A DNA stretch of 64,000 bases from Symsagittifera roscoffensis (Eukaryota > Xenacoelomorpha > Acoela > Convolutidae), in the NCBI RefSeq assembly GCF_963678635.1, contig NC_087067.1, forward strand, positions 34,685,509 to 34,749,508. Direction: 5' to 3'. The position numbers and the translations under genes are program-made. Shown one piece after another: positions 46,600-59,400 of the stretch. A model generated the notes under the pieces. That model ran no database searches and had not been told where the DNA came from. It saw nothing but the letters and a program-made list of their open reading frames with translations. Every line of letters starts with the position of its first letter. The first letter of the stretch is position 1.

Positions 46600-49140
46600 T
46601 TTCAACACCTACTTTTTCTCATTTTTTCCGAACCAAAACAAAATCGTTCTCCGCGCACATGACCTCAGGACTTATCAGTAAAACACTACGATTGTGAAGA
46701 AAATGAACAAAAAATTTCACTCAAATATGCTATAAATAAAGTAACACAATGTGAATCCGAACCACTAGCTATAGAAACCACAAATGTAATAGCTACGTTA
46801 TACTCAAAAACCCGAGCAACAACATTAACAGGATACAAGTTTACAGCAACATTTTCCGAAAAAAAGTACATTGTTCACAAGTTTCAAACGGAAAAAAAAC
46901 AGACTAGACCATGAATCTTTATATCAGAGTAACATCGAAAGATTTTTACATCTCTGCCCTGAAGACTGAAAAAACGAACTAAAACCACTAAACCTAACAA
47001 CCAACGAAGGGACAAACAGAAAACTTGTAAACTTTCAAGTTTTCCCAGACGTAGCACATCAAGCAGAACTTGAAAAACACCAAGGTATAAGACTAGATTC
47101 AAAATTTCCCTTCCATGGAGCACACGGAAGATTAACATATGACCTGCATGATAAAAACTGGATACCACACATTGGAATGAATAATCCATCAAATTGTAAA
47201 GCAGACACAAAAAATAATGGATACTAAGAGATAATGTTTTCGATTGGAAAACACATTATGAAAAAGTACAACTTACACGCGACTTAAAAGATGATACAAT
47301 TCTTTATCAAGGAATTAGACTCCCTTGCCACAGCGATCAAGGATATTGCGATCCTACAACACGCACACAAGCAACCATCGTATGGTTTCCCGAAGAAACC
47401 TGTACAGTTTTTCAAGTAGCAAAAATACACGCAAGAATGATTAAATTTCACTAAATAAATTTTATTGAATCAGTTTCATATGAAGATGTAAATCCTGACC
47501 AGATCAGAAGCATGAATTATAAAATTAGAAACATCCACAACATAGAAAATAAATCAACACGATTTCAAATTTACCCAGAAACAGAACTTGCATGTAAATA
47601 CAACAAGCCAATTTACAAAACACCATATTCAGACATTCTTGTCAAATACGCAAATGGTGTCGAAATGAATACAGGAAACTTAACTGTACACCCGATGGCC
47701 ACAACTCGCTCATTTACTGATGAAAACTTATACGTTTCAGCAAAATTTCAGAAAAATACAGGACAAATCAGTGGAAAATTGAAACAACAAGATACAGAAA
47801 GTTCACGATTACAAGCACTATCACTTATGAACAGCACACATTTTGGTGCAATTCATTATGACATACAATTAGACAAGAAATTAGATTCCACAATAAGCAG
47901 AATTTTTCAAGAAATGTCATTATCAGAACTAGAAACACTACATCAATTATGTGAGTTTGAAAGAACATTAATTCTACAATCAATGACACTAGCAGTACCT
48001 AAAATAACATATGCAGGATATTTACAATCCGGAAATCAATCAAACTTTCTTGATTATGAAGGCAACATTTTATGGTTTTACACTTGTACCAAAAAAGTAT
48101 CACCTTTATACGTTTTTGAAGATAAACGATGTTATAAGAGAATCCCACTATTCTACAAAAATAAAGTATATTTTGTTGATACACTTTCAAGAAGAACTTA
48201 TTTTTGGGACACAGCAGTCCCATGTGGATCAGAAAATAGCCACAACGTTTTACAATAAATCCCGACGAAGATAAATACTATCTACTCACACCATATCCAA
48301 CGCTAATGCCACCACTAAAAAAATGTTTTCACCTGAAAGCATTAGAGCTATTGCCAGAAACCCAAATATCGATTTACAATCGATTGGCATCTACTCAAAA
48401 TCAGACATACAACATCACATACGTACACAACAATTTAAGGAACTACTTACAAAAATGGACATTACACAACGACAATCCATAGAACAGAACTTACGTAAAC
48501 TTGCAGAAACAGCAGGATTTTCAGATATCTACGCACAAGATTACAGCGGATATTTTAAAGATATTAAAGATTATATTTATTTAAATCGCAAAAAAAAATT
48601 AACCACAAGATATATCACCAATGAGTTTTTTTAGTTTTGTAAATCTAAAAAACGAACTTTTATCCTTTCTAGGATGGCCCTATTACATCTTGGAAAGATT
48701 GACTACATTATACGCAATATTTAATATTATTGGATTTACTTTCTCTTTATTGAAAGGAATTCATAACACATGCGCAATACACACACAAGTAAATAGACAA
48801 GCAAGCGTAGCACGCACACTTTTTGCGTGACTTTTTGGTGTATTTTCCACATCCATAAATAAAATACTTTCAGGTGCACAAATAAAAGAATACAATACAA
48901 AAATATCAACTACACCAAACACATATGACAAATCACAGAATAACACAAACACATTACCTACAGCACCACAACTACCAAAATTATATCGCAACCATCCACT
49001 ATCACTAGTAACACGAAACTTCAGAAACGTAGCACTAGTAAACATCGCAAATTCAAAATCAAATCATATACAAAGTCCAATTCAACACATTGTAATACAA
49101 CAATCTCAAAAGGACGATACATATGAACAAATAGTCTAGC
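46600..49140 (+). pseudogene. env: env-like glycoprotein gene, copy P (broken)
   Basis: Collinear with 11070-13340. Clear pieces are about 47000-47220 (HGAHGRLTYDLHDK), 47230-47460, 47512-48258 (the longest, 248 residues), 48323-48634 and 48621-48830. A hydrophobic anchor lies at about 48660-48775, followed by a second hydrophobic segment broken by TGA at 48828, and a polar tail to a stop near 49137. Conserved Cys residues and the SPESIRAIARNPN motif are shared with both other copies. It would encode a surface membrane protein; frameshifts at about 47220, 48258 and 48640 break it. Confidence 0.65.
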
Positions 49141-49192
49141 AAACACATACAACAAATTTTCAATCTCAGAACAATCATTTTTTTAGCCCACG

Positions 49193-50960
49193 TTGAACCG
49201 ACAAGTTGGATCCCTTCACCGTTCAATTTCCCATCCAGCCAATCTCCAAAACCCATTTCCCATCTTTCCACTTTTTGCTTTCCCGCCACCTGAATCACCC
49301 CATATTATCACATCGTCCGCCATCGATTCTGACGCTAGCTCAGATATCACAGTTTTCAAAACAATTTCCCAATTTAATAACTCAGTCATCGAAACCCCAG
49401 ACGAACATGCAAACTCCGAACCTAGCCCATCAACATTTTCTCAACCCCCTTCCGACCCATTCACACTCAATCAAAAAATGATTCCACCTCTACCATCTCT
49501 CATATTTCCCAAGTAACCCCGACATACTCCCCTTTACCAATGAACGTTCCAACAACAATTCCCCAGAAACCAAACAAATCTCACAAGAACTAAATAACCT
49601 TATAACACTACAACAACAAATACAACACCCTCACACCCTAGCCATTCATCAATTATCATCAACTATAACATCATCAAACCCACCTTCTCCTACACCCTCT
49701 TCAGATTATACCCCTTCTGTAGTTCAATCCTCAAAATTAAACCATTCATCTTCCACTACTAACCGCGCATTTAGAACATTCAAAAGAAAATTTCCTAACC
49801 ACCGGTTTCCCTCAAAACCCGGAACAGCTCGCGATTATGTAAATCACCCCGATCACACTAACACTCCCAAATTTCTCCAAAATTCCTGACCTCTTTTTCC
49901 CCAATATACCATTAGTCATTCCAACCCCCACACTGAACAACCCGACTATGTCGATGAGCACGTATTAATCCCCACACTTCACTGGACATCATTTTATTAT
50001 TTCTCAAATCCACTTTGTATACCATTAAGTAACACACCTCACGAAATAGAAAAAAGTAAACTTGACCTTTTTAGACTAACTACAGCACTAATACCTAGAC
50101 AATTTACGCATGTAGGATTTAAAAAATTGTTTAAGATTTGCACCGCATCCCGAGCTAATGATTATTCCATTGAATATTGTGACCACGATATCATCAGACC
50201 TAACCAAGATCAATTATTCGACGAAGATATTTTCGCTAACCCACAACTAACCGAACAATTTTTCATCCGAACACCCTACATCTTTACACTAAGCTCATTG
50301 GATAAGAAACACGATCACATCATCTCCGAAGCACTAATCGACATCCAAGCTTATGAAACATTTTACAATAAATTTGAAACTTTTTCACTAACTTTCGACT
50401 TCCTCACTCCAAAAGAACGAGATCTGCACTGTTCACACGACATCATGTTAAGAACTAAACAAACGCACACTTACACATACTATAGATTCATTCAAAATCA
50501 TTTTAGTTTACCCACCATCTTTTTCAATTTATTAATTCAAAGTACACGTCACCATTTTTCTTAAATTTCACCTTCTGCATTAAAAATACTACTTTCCAAG
50601 ACATCTTCAGAAATCACGACCCAATAATCCAAATGTATATATTTTGTCCACTCACCAAGACATTTAATGAAGAAGAATCCCGACCCCTCCTTGTCCCGCA
50701 TGAAAATTTTCAACATGTAGAAATCCCTATATTAGAATTCACTCACAATACTAAATACAATCACAAGCTTTTTTAACTTCATCCAGCACACCAATCACGA
50801 GTTTTCCATTGGCACTGAAGAACTAAACACCATCAAAGCACTTGAATTGCTTTGGCCACTGCTCAAAACTAAAAATATCATTCGCATATTAGCAAAATTT
50901 TTAACCACATCAGATTCAATACACGATATCTTCACTCATGGCTTCTTCCCAGATGACTAG
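49193..50960 (+). pseudogene. ORF Y, copy P (broken)
   Basis: Three parts. 49193-49516 (N-terminal, Pro/Ser-rich; first codon TTG where copy M has ATG). A decayed middle to about 49890 with the basic FKRKFPNH motif near 49780. Then the well-preserved segment 50127-50564 (145 residues, acidic and aromatic, with FDEDIFANPQLTEQFF and LHCSHDIMLRTKQTHTYTYY). The last part, to TAG at 50958-50960, has GTEELNTIKALELLWPLL, which copy M also shows. No homologue comes to mind, and no membrane segment is seen. The stop is followed directly by GTAAGT, a good splice-donor match. Confidence 0.6.
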
Positions 50961-52240
50961 GTAAGTATGCATTAAATAACTTATAACTATTAAATTTGAA
51001 ACAAACTAACCATTTCATATTAAATGTTTTTCCTTTAGTCTTCAGATCACCATCATCTACAAACAAGAAAACAAAATAAAAAATTGCGAACTCTTTTATA
51101 GATTATAAACTTTTATAAACAAACCGCAATAAATGATGCAGTAAAATTTCTTCTCCACAGTAGTAAATTGATCTATAAATTCTTTTGCCCAAGGTTGTTA
51201 ATCTCAATACACTGAAAATATTTTAATAATTTCAATCCCCACAAAGCAGTAAAATCAAAAATTTCAGCAGTAAATTTATACAAATGTCAGCAGTACTAAC
51301 CTTTTCAAGAATCAATCGCACACAAATTCTATCCACACTCGCACAGCTCGCCCACGGCGAATTGTTCAAAATAATGATTTCAAGTTTTAACTTTCACTAA
51401 CAACAACTCAAAAAACTAATAATAACAAGTTTCAAACATTCCTTTAACCCGGTTGGAAAGGAATTATATAATAATCCCAACTAACCAACGCAGCTTACTA
51501 AACACCATAAACCACAAACTAACAGCATGACTAAGAAAAAAAAAACCCACGGTACCCAAACCAGGCTAAACCAGCTTAAAGAACCGATAATTTATTCTTT
51601 TGAAGACTATTGATAAGTCTAAAAAAGAAAGTATAAAACACCAAAAAGTCGTAGGACGAACCCAAACAAAACAACTCGGTTTTTGAGAAAAAGACATAAC
51701 CAAAACAACAAAAAGAAAAAATTAGTAACAAACATAACATAAAAAATTAACACAAAACAGGACCCCATAAAAAACCAGATTGCAATCATACCCTCACTCC
51801 TGGCCTAACCCACCAGAAAATGACGTCGTGAGCATGCTTAATAGCCGGCCTAAACCACCGTGCTAGAACCAACGTTTATGTGACCACACTATATTTTTGA
51901 CAAGAGGTACTCAAGGGTGAGTAACTCTTAAAAATAACTGAACTAAAACTAAAACGCTTTTGCGAAAACAATTAACCAAAAACATAACTAAAAAATTGAA
52001 TTAATATAATTTTATAAAAATGTAAATCATTATATGCAGTACATAGATCACACACAACCACAAAGACGAGCATCCAAAGACTAGACGACCCCATCACACT
52101 CAAGTTACAGAATGGCTAAACACAACCGACATGCCGCCCACAAGCACGACTCAAAAAGGATTTAGAGTACGATTGACTTCGTAGAAAGGACTTCAGTATG
52201 CTATGCAAAAAATGCTTTTCCGATAAAAACTAATAAAAAA
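50961..52240 (+). other. 3' noncoding tail, copy P
   Basis: Reverse-complement match to 7452-9189 and 2883-4475 up to about 52206, where similarity ends. A decayed GC-rich palindrome block is at about 51790-51860. No gene. Confidence 0.6.
52088..52200 (+). repeat. tail block, repeated at 52389-52495
   Basis: CATCACACTCAA, GAATGGCTAAACACAACCG, CATGCCGCC and ACTTCG in order recur 300 bp downstream with point changes. The block also occurs in reverse complement near 3410-3500 and 7990-8060. The short stretch between the copies has TAATATA and AGACTAAGACGAC repeats. Confidence 0.6.
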
Positions 52241-52388
52241 CCATAACTAAAAAGATTAACTAACTAAACATTTATTTATTTAAATTAGATATTGCAGTAA
52301 AATAGACTAAGACGACGTAGCAGTAATATATTGCAGTAATATATTTCAGTAATATAGACTAAGACGACTAAGTAACACAGCTAAGACG

Positions 52389-52495
52389 ACCTCATCACAC
52401 TCAACCCACAGAATGACTAAACACAACCGATATGCCGCTCACAATCACAACTCAAAGGACTTGAAGTACGACTTGACTCCGAAGCAAAGAATTTC
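52389..52495 (+). repeat. tail block, second copy
   Basis: Diverged direct copy of 52088-52200 (TCATCACACTCAA, GAATGACTAAACACAACCG, ATGCCGC). Confidence 0.6.
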
Positions 52496-52846
52496 ATTGA
52501 AACAGACCAATGACCACCTCGATGTTCAAGTATACGTACAAATCCGAGTTACAAGGCATTCCCTCTAAACTCGAGCTTCACGCCATTCCCAATCCAGATC
52601 CAAACACAGTTCTCCACACCGACCAAGAACAGACGATCATAACAAACCATTTGGAAATCAGATTGATTTTGCTGACAGTCTCAGTCATCGTTGAATGACA
52701 AATTGATATCTACAATTCCAGCTTCCTGGAGCTTTCTCCTCCAAGAGCGGAATAGACATGGTGCTCGCGAAATACAAACGATCATCATCCATCCTCCATT
52801 ACAGAAGGATGTCAAAAAAACAAAAACTCTGTATGCCCCGGATGGG
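52496..52846. other. unresolved DNA before the downstream LTR
   Basis: 350 bp with two short open frames without recognisable motifs. It is not shared with copy M or M2, so it may be an insertion or a remnant of host DNA. Confidence 0.4.
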
Positions 52847-54054
52847 TGGAACCTGATCCATACTATTAATAATTATTGGTGTTATAAAATAAATATTTTA
52901 TCCCAAAAAAAATTAAAGACTAACCAATCAAGCTCTATCTAACTAACAACCCACTTATTTGTAAGTGCGGAAATTACTTGTAATTTCAGCACCAGAGTTT
53001 TTTGAATTTAAGTTACAACCTAGTTGCTTTCTCCAAGAGACCGACTCGTAACAAACCAGTATACTCTAGATCTATTGAGACTAAGATATATATGAGCAAG
53101 ATTAAGATCGGTATTAGACATGGAAGTTGCACGAATATATCCGGCCGAAAATAAGATAGCGTGACGAGCTGACGGTGTACCCTATCTGAAATTACTCTAT
53201 GAGTTGACCAAAGATCTTAACTCATCTGGTGCAAACATAAGTCTCGAATAAGACCTTAGGAACAAAATAGCTCAGAACTAACCAAAAATAAATTCGACTT
53301 AGACAAAAAATATTCCCGAAAATGTTACACGACAATAAATTAATTGAAATGTCTCTACTAAGAGATCAGAGCCATTATTCCGAACAATACGAGAACTACC
53401 CGGTATTGGAAAAAGACCTCGGACAAGAGACGATACACGACTACAACGGAACTTACCCATTAGTTACATGGTCGTACGGTAAAAGTCAACACAAACTTTT
53501 TTATTTAGAGTTTTATTAGCAATGAATTTAGATTTTCATTTGCAAGCATAGTACCTTGAAGAAAAATTTTCACCGGTAATTACAGGCTATTAATGTACAA
53601 TAAACCTATTAATGTACAATAACGATTGATAAAAACATCCCTAATCGTTTCCATAATTCTGCAGTAAGTTTGAAAAAAATATCTAGGAAGAATGTTTATT
53701 GAAAAAATAAAAAAAAATTAAAAATAGTTAGTAAATACACAAATTGTTAGTAATAAATAAATCATCTCATCATCTCAGCTTCATCACCTCAAACGTAACA
53801 GCAAATCATACACCCACTGACATCATCAAAGTCTAATATACAAAATTTTTAATTAAATAAAGCTTAACTTAATTTATAAAGGCATATCCTAATTCTTATT
53901 TCCATTTAACTTAAGCCTTTTAAACTTCACAGATCATCAAGGCTTTCCTTGGATCTTTAATTCACTTTTACCTAAAATAAATTAATTTCACCAATTTTAT
54001 ATATTGATCATCAAGGCTTATCCTTGGATCAAATAGAACAATTTTGTTCTCCCC
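52847..54054 (+). repeat. 3' LTR of copy P and 5' LTR of a further copy (L5)
   Basis: Starts TGGAACC at 52847 after a flank unlike those of the other copies, and runs about 1.2 kb to TTGTTCTCCCC. The inverted repeat at 52965-52992 has one mismatch. Two CAAGG/CCTTG hairpins are at about 53936-53956 and 54008-54027. It continues into leader and gag, so one LTR serves two tandem elements, the usual result of recombination between LTRs. Confidence 0.7.
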
Positions 54055-54330
54055 ACACATTTAGCAAAGTGTCTAACGCCCTAAAACGTCGATTCACTAC
54101 CCAAACTTTTCTCGAAACCCAGGACTAAAAGAAATTTTTCAAATCACACTAACCATTCCAATTGGAGCAAACAGTGAAGAACTTCGGTTATTCATCCTTC
54201 TCTTGCCCCCCCCCTTTCTTACCTGACCCTGGATAATGCCTAAACTTAGTAAATTTAAAATAGTATCTAACGAACTACTTGTGTTCTAATTATACCTGAA
54301 CCTTGTGATTCGATTTACTACTCTCCAACC

Positions 54331-54963
54331 CTTGATCACAATCACTACCCCTAAGTTAGTTAGGTTAAGTTAACACCTTAACTTATACTAGCCACGAGAA
54401 AGGAAAAATCATTCTCAGGAATCGATATATACTTTTCTCTCCAACCCTGAAATACATGACCCAAGTAAGGCTAACCCGAAAAAATTGTAATAACTAATAG
54501 TTTAAGACATTAAAAATCACTAATCCAAATATTGCATCCAACATCCTAATACTTATGTCACTAGTCAATTTAGGAAACAAACGAACAATTATACTACACA
54601 ATTGTGAAATAAACAACGAAAACTATGACCTCGTAATCACTCCACATACACAGTCAATAGGATATATTAGAACAAAAAGACAAACACTCATAAGAAAAAT
54701 TTAAAGCAAACAAAAACAGATTACACGAAGAAAATTTTCAAGACAAAGAAACGCATTCTCCGAATCGGAAACAAATCACTTAGAAGATCTCTACACATTA
54801 AAAGACTCCGTAAATGAAAACTATCAGACTAATGAAACACTATATTTTTCTGACTCAGAAACCACATCTCAATCATCAATACAAGGAAAACGCAGAATAA
54901 AAAATACATATAAACAAACCAGTACGTCTATACAATTGGAATCAACCAATAAAACACCTTGAA
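54331..54963 (+). repeat. 633-bp tandem duplication, first copy
   Basis: Repeated at 55002-55634 with an offset of 671; I found no difference between the two by eye. The 38-bp junction consists of CTTGAAAACC repeats, which suggests slippage or an end-joining origin. Confidence 0.8.
54555..54961 (+). pseudogene. leader ORF after L5
   Basis: ATG at 54555 (MSLVNLGNKRTIILHNCEIN), 49 codons to TAA at 54702-54704. The same frame then stays open for a further 85 codons to TGA near 54961 (QITRRKFSRQRNAFSESE, LYFSDSETTSQSS). The whole frame recurs at 55226-55632 in the tandem duplicate. Compared with copy M, both halves agree at the amino-acid level, so the ancestral protein was probably about 135 residues, basic then acidic/Ser-rich. 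Function unknown. Confidence 0.5.
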
Positions 54964-55001
54964 AACCCTTGAAAACCCTTGAAAACCCCACCTTGAAAAC
55001 C

Positions 55002-55634
55002 CTTGATCACAATCACTACCCCTAAGTTAGTTAGGTTAAGTTAACACCTTAACTTATACTAGCCACGAGAAAGGAAAAATCATTCTCAGGAATCGATATA
55101 TACTTTTCTCTCCAACCCTGAAATACATGACCCAAGTAAGGCTAACCCGAAAAAATTGTAATAACTAATAGTTTAAGACATTAAAAATCACTAATCCAAA
55201 TATTGCATCCAACATCCTAATACTTATGTCACTAGTCAATTTAGGAAACAAACGAACAATTATACTACACAATTGTGAAATAAACAACGAAAACTATGAC
55301 CTCGTAATCACTCCACATACACAGTCAATAGGATATATTAGAACAAAAAGACAAACACTCATAAGAAAAATTTAAAGCAAACAAAAACAGATTACACGAA
55401 GAAAATTTTCAAGACAAAGAAACGCATTCTCCGAATCGGAAACAAATCACTTAGAAGATCTCTACACATTAAAAGACTCCGTAAATGAAAACTATCAGAC
55501 TAATGAAACACTATATTTTTCTGACTCAGAAACCACATCTCAATCATCAATACAAGGAAAACGCAGAATAAAAAATACATATAAACAAACCAGTACGTCT
55601 ATACAATTGGAATCAACCAATAAAACACCTTGAA
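55002..55634 (+). repeat. 633-bp tandem duplication, second copy
   Basis: Copy of 54331-54963. It includes a second leader ORF (55226-55632) and leads into the gag fragment. Confidence 0.8.
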
Positions 55635-55643
55635 ATTTACAAT

Positions 55644-56090
55644 TTGACAGCAATAAAGCCCAAAAATAAGTCAAAACAAGAAAGCGAAGATGAAAACTTC
55701 ATCTCCCCATTTATAAATACTTCCCTCACTGGTGACAGAGGACAAACACATTTTTGTCTAAATTTAATAACAAATTTGTTTGAAAGAGGAACTAGACCAT
55801 GCAAAGCAGAATTTCCTAAAGTAAAAATCACAAGACAAATTATCGATCACTACCTCAAAGGAATATGCCAAGGAACTTCACCAGTTCAAACATCAAAACA
55901 TGCATTTGTAAGACATGAAATCGCAATATTTTCTGAATATTTAGACACAATCCGTAAAAATTTAACAAGTAACGAAGTTTCACCAAACGATAAACACGAT
56001 TTACAAAAAATTTTGGCATGTTTTATCATTGATTATTTCACACATATTAAATTATTACTGAAAAAAAATGTTGCACATCGGATTGTTACA
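55644..56090 (+). pseudogene. gag: Gag N-terminal fragment of a further copy
   Basis: Matches the Gag N-terminal region of copies M and P (SLTGDRGQTHFC, RPCKAEF, ITRQIIDHYLKG, HEIAIFSE, FIIDYFTHI). It lacks an internal segment of about 80 residues between LKGIC and QGTSPVQTS that P keeps. Similarity ends near 56060, after which the sequence is unrelated, so this element is truncated here. Confidence 0.75.
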
Positions 56091-56479
56091 TTATTAAAGG
56101 ATGCAATAGTTCAGCCCTCGCACCACAAACATTTTATCCTACAGGTATGCGAGCTACAAAAAATTTTAAAGCTATAATACTTGACAAAAAAAACAAATAA
56201 AACAAAAAATTTCGATTTTTTTCAGCGTTCTTTTGTTAATTTTTGTTTAAAATTATTGTTTTTTGTTCCACGCAATTCTTTACAAAATAGGCTGATAAGT
56301 TTTTCTACAGGCTACGAGGAAAACATTGTTTTAATTTCAAACTCAATTACCCACATCGAGGGCCTAGTTGTTTGTGAACTTTTTTTAAATTTCAGAATCA
56401 TATAGAAAAGAACTTTTTGAAACTGCTATGTTTCATCCAATTTGCACGCTGTCAAAAGAGAGAAAAGGGCGAATTGTGA

Positions 56480-59400
56480 ATTATAACTGCGGACTCTGTT
56501 TATCGGCTTTCAAACAAGGCTCGAGTGTCTAGCGTCACCGTCGAGAAATTCATAAAAGCAAAAAACCACATAAAAATGGGTTTTGCAGTTCTGTGTTTAG
56601 CGGATAAGAGTTTTTGCATCAACAAATTTCTCAAAACCATGATCTTGTCGGTAGAAAGCAAGAATCAATAAGTATACCCATCCAATTTCAACCAAGTCAG
56701 CAAGCCACCAAAAAATCCTTCAATCATAACGAAAGAACACTCAGTGCCAATTAGACTTACTAGCAGTCACGGATGCATTGAAAAACGAAACTCAACCTTT
56801 TCCAATGAAAAGTCCTTGATAAAGGTCCAGTTAAAGTTCAGTTTTCTGTTAAAGGGAAATTGAAATACTTTGAGAAGGAATTTGCCACGAATGAATTTGC
56901 TAATAATGAGTGACGGATTCTCCTATATCATTATTATCTTATAACGGATTCTAATGCTTTCATGTCTCGACAATATTATAAAAAAAAATTCAATTTTCAT
57001 TTTTGGAATTTGCATGGATTTATATCTGTAAAATTATTGTTGGATCATTTGGTGCTATATGGTGAGCCTGATTCACTCGAAAAATGTCCCTACGAGGATC
57101 TACCCGGGTTGACCTCCATACACCGAAAATGCTTATCATACAATTCCATACATCAAGTGTGTGGGAAAATGCTTGTCATACAATTTTCATACAATTTCTA
57201 AAAATGGTTGAAAACTGGTATAAACTCGTTTCTGCGGCTGTTTGATTCTAATAAAACAGTTCTGGTGATAAAAACTGATGTTTTCGTTTTTTGAAAAAAA
57301 TGCTTATCATACAATTCCCATATATGGAAATTGTATGACTGGCATTTTTTTTGATGGCGACACAAAGTAATTTTGAAAATTTGGCCCAAAAATTTTTTTG
57401 TTTTTTTTTCAACCGCAAATCGAAATTCGTACGCAAACAAACATTTTTCGAAAAACTTTTTTTGCATGCAAAATTGAATATTTTGTGTGCATAACGTAGT
57501 CCAGGATACGATAAAATTGGCTTTTATTTTCTTTTCACTTATATATTTTTTTCAAAAACGCGGAAAATTCCTATTTCTTCTGTATGGGGTGTTAATGTAT
57601 GCCTTGATCAATGTCTCATAATTTGAAAATTCAAAAATTTGAAATAATCATCATTAAAAAATTCTGCCAAAAAATAAATGTTTGTTACTTTTGTTATATC
57701 AATTGTAAACTACAGTCACATTCAGGTCGTTTTCTATGCATTGTCAATGCAAGACCGTGCAACCTTTGGTGTTTTGAGTAACCAAAGTCTTTGTCACTTG
57801 TGTTCGGTTGCAAATACAACCGAAAATTTTCAGAAACTAAATTTAGAAAGAAAAAATCAAAATTTTTGGTTTATGGAAAAACACACTATCATACAATTTT
57901 CATATATGGAAAAATGCTTATCATAGAGTTTTCATACAATTTTCTGTACGTATGGAATTGTATGAAAAGAAGTTTCTCATATATGGAAATTATATGATAA
58001 GAAGTTTTGGTCAACCCGGGTACCTTAAAGTTCCAGAAGGGGTTTAAAACTTCCGAGTGTCCTTCTGCGGTTTATGCAGACGCAGAAGAACTGGGTTTGA
58101 GAACGATTACTAGCAAGCCCGACACTATGTCAACACGAACAACAAAAACTGAGGACCAAGAGGCTTGTTCTTTTGGGTCAAATGTTGTAGGCAGGACAAA
58201 TGGTACGACTATATACAAGAATGCAATAGGTCCGTCCCTTTTTTATTCGATCCGTCTCCTAGCCAAACAATTGTCTGAGAACAAACAGAGGTATCGACAG
58301 CTTGCGACTTCGGGTGAAGAAAGAAAAACCTTAATGCAACTACAAAAAAGTTGATCATCTACCTCGAAGAATTAATGGATGATCACGTTGTCCATCATGA
58401 CCATTGCTGGTACTCTTTTTGGTTTGGCGCATAGTCAATGCAACTTGGGAAAACAATCGCTTACACCTGTGTTTTTTCATAACCTAAGTAAATCCGACTC
58501 ACATCATTTGATACAAAACCTCGTGTTAGAAACTGATGAAAAAAAAACACTAGTAACTTGCAGTGAAGAAAACTACGTCTCCTTCAATTTACATATCCCA
58601 GTTGGTAGCTACCAGAACAAAAAGTTTGTGGTAACCACAAAAAACGAGGAAATGAATTTTCTTTGTAGCCTTCGTTTTCTAACCGAAAATTCAAACAAGC
58701 TGATAAAATAAGTTGAACTTGAAGAGTTTCATAAATTTGAAACCCTACTTTCCACTGCACTACAATTCACTTGTGCAGAAAATTGTCTGTACTTACTCTT
58801 ACATGAGCGATTTCTCCAAGTTCGATGAAAAATGTTCGCCATTTTTTGGCCGAGACTGGATCAACACTTTGACAGGAAAAATAATAAACACTTTGTTGGA
58901 TAAAAATTTTGCAGAAAAAAAAACTGGTAGATGTTTAACTGTAACTCCATGATCTATTATCACGAACTTTAATCAAAGACAGACGTCTTGCTGTTAGCTG
59001 ATGTGTTTGAAAGACCCCCACCTACAACCTTGACCCGTGCCGCTACTACTCTGCTCCAATTATATCTTTGGATGCCATGTTAAAAACAGCAAAAGTTCAA
59101 CTTGAACTTCTATCCGATGTTGATGTGCTCCTATTTTGCGAGAAGGCTATAGGTGGGATCCTAATGGAATTGGTGAAAAAATGTTTTATGAGAGCAAAAA
59201 ACAGTTGTCTTCCTGACAATGACGAAATTAAACCATCGACATATGGTTTATTTTTGGATGTGGTCAACCTCTAAGGAGGAAATATGACTGAAAAAGGCCA
59301 GTAAACAGTTTTAAGTGTGCGTAAAAAAGTTTGCAAGAAACATTGCACACTCTTGATGATGCAGATGAAGGTTATTTTGTCATGGTTGACATTCAATACC

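Larger units (their letters stand above)
31064..54054 (+). mobile_element. Ty3/gypsy-type LTR retroelement, copy P
   Basis: LTR to LTR on the plus strand, about 23 kb including a 3.6-kb nested retroelement at 34863-38478. Order: LTR, leader, gag, protease, RT, RNase H, integrase, ORF X, env-like gene, ORF Y, tail, LTR. Every gene carries stops or frameshifts. Its proteins differ from those of copy M at many positions, while the LTR copies inside each cluster are nearly identical. The two elements are therefore old and diverged, and the local duplications are younger. The downstream LTR is shared with a further truncated copy (leader and gag fragment to 56100). Confidence 0.85.

Noticed and set aside
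54055-54330. Primer-binding site after L5
   Set aside because: I could not find a convincing tRNA-complementary stretch, and the 3' edge of the LTR is uncertain.
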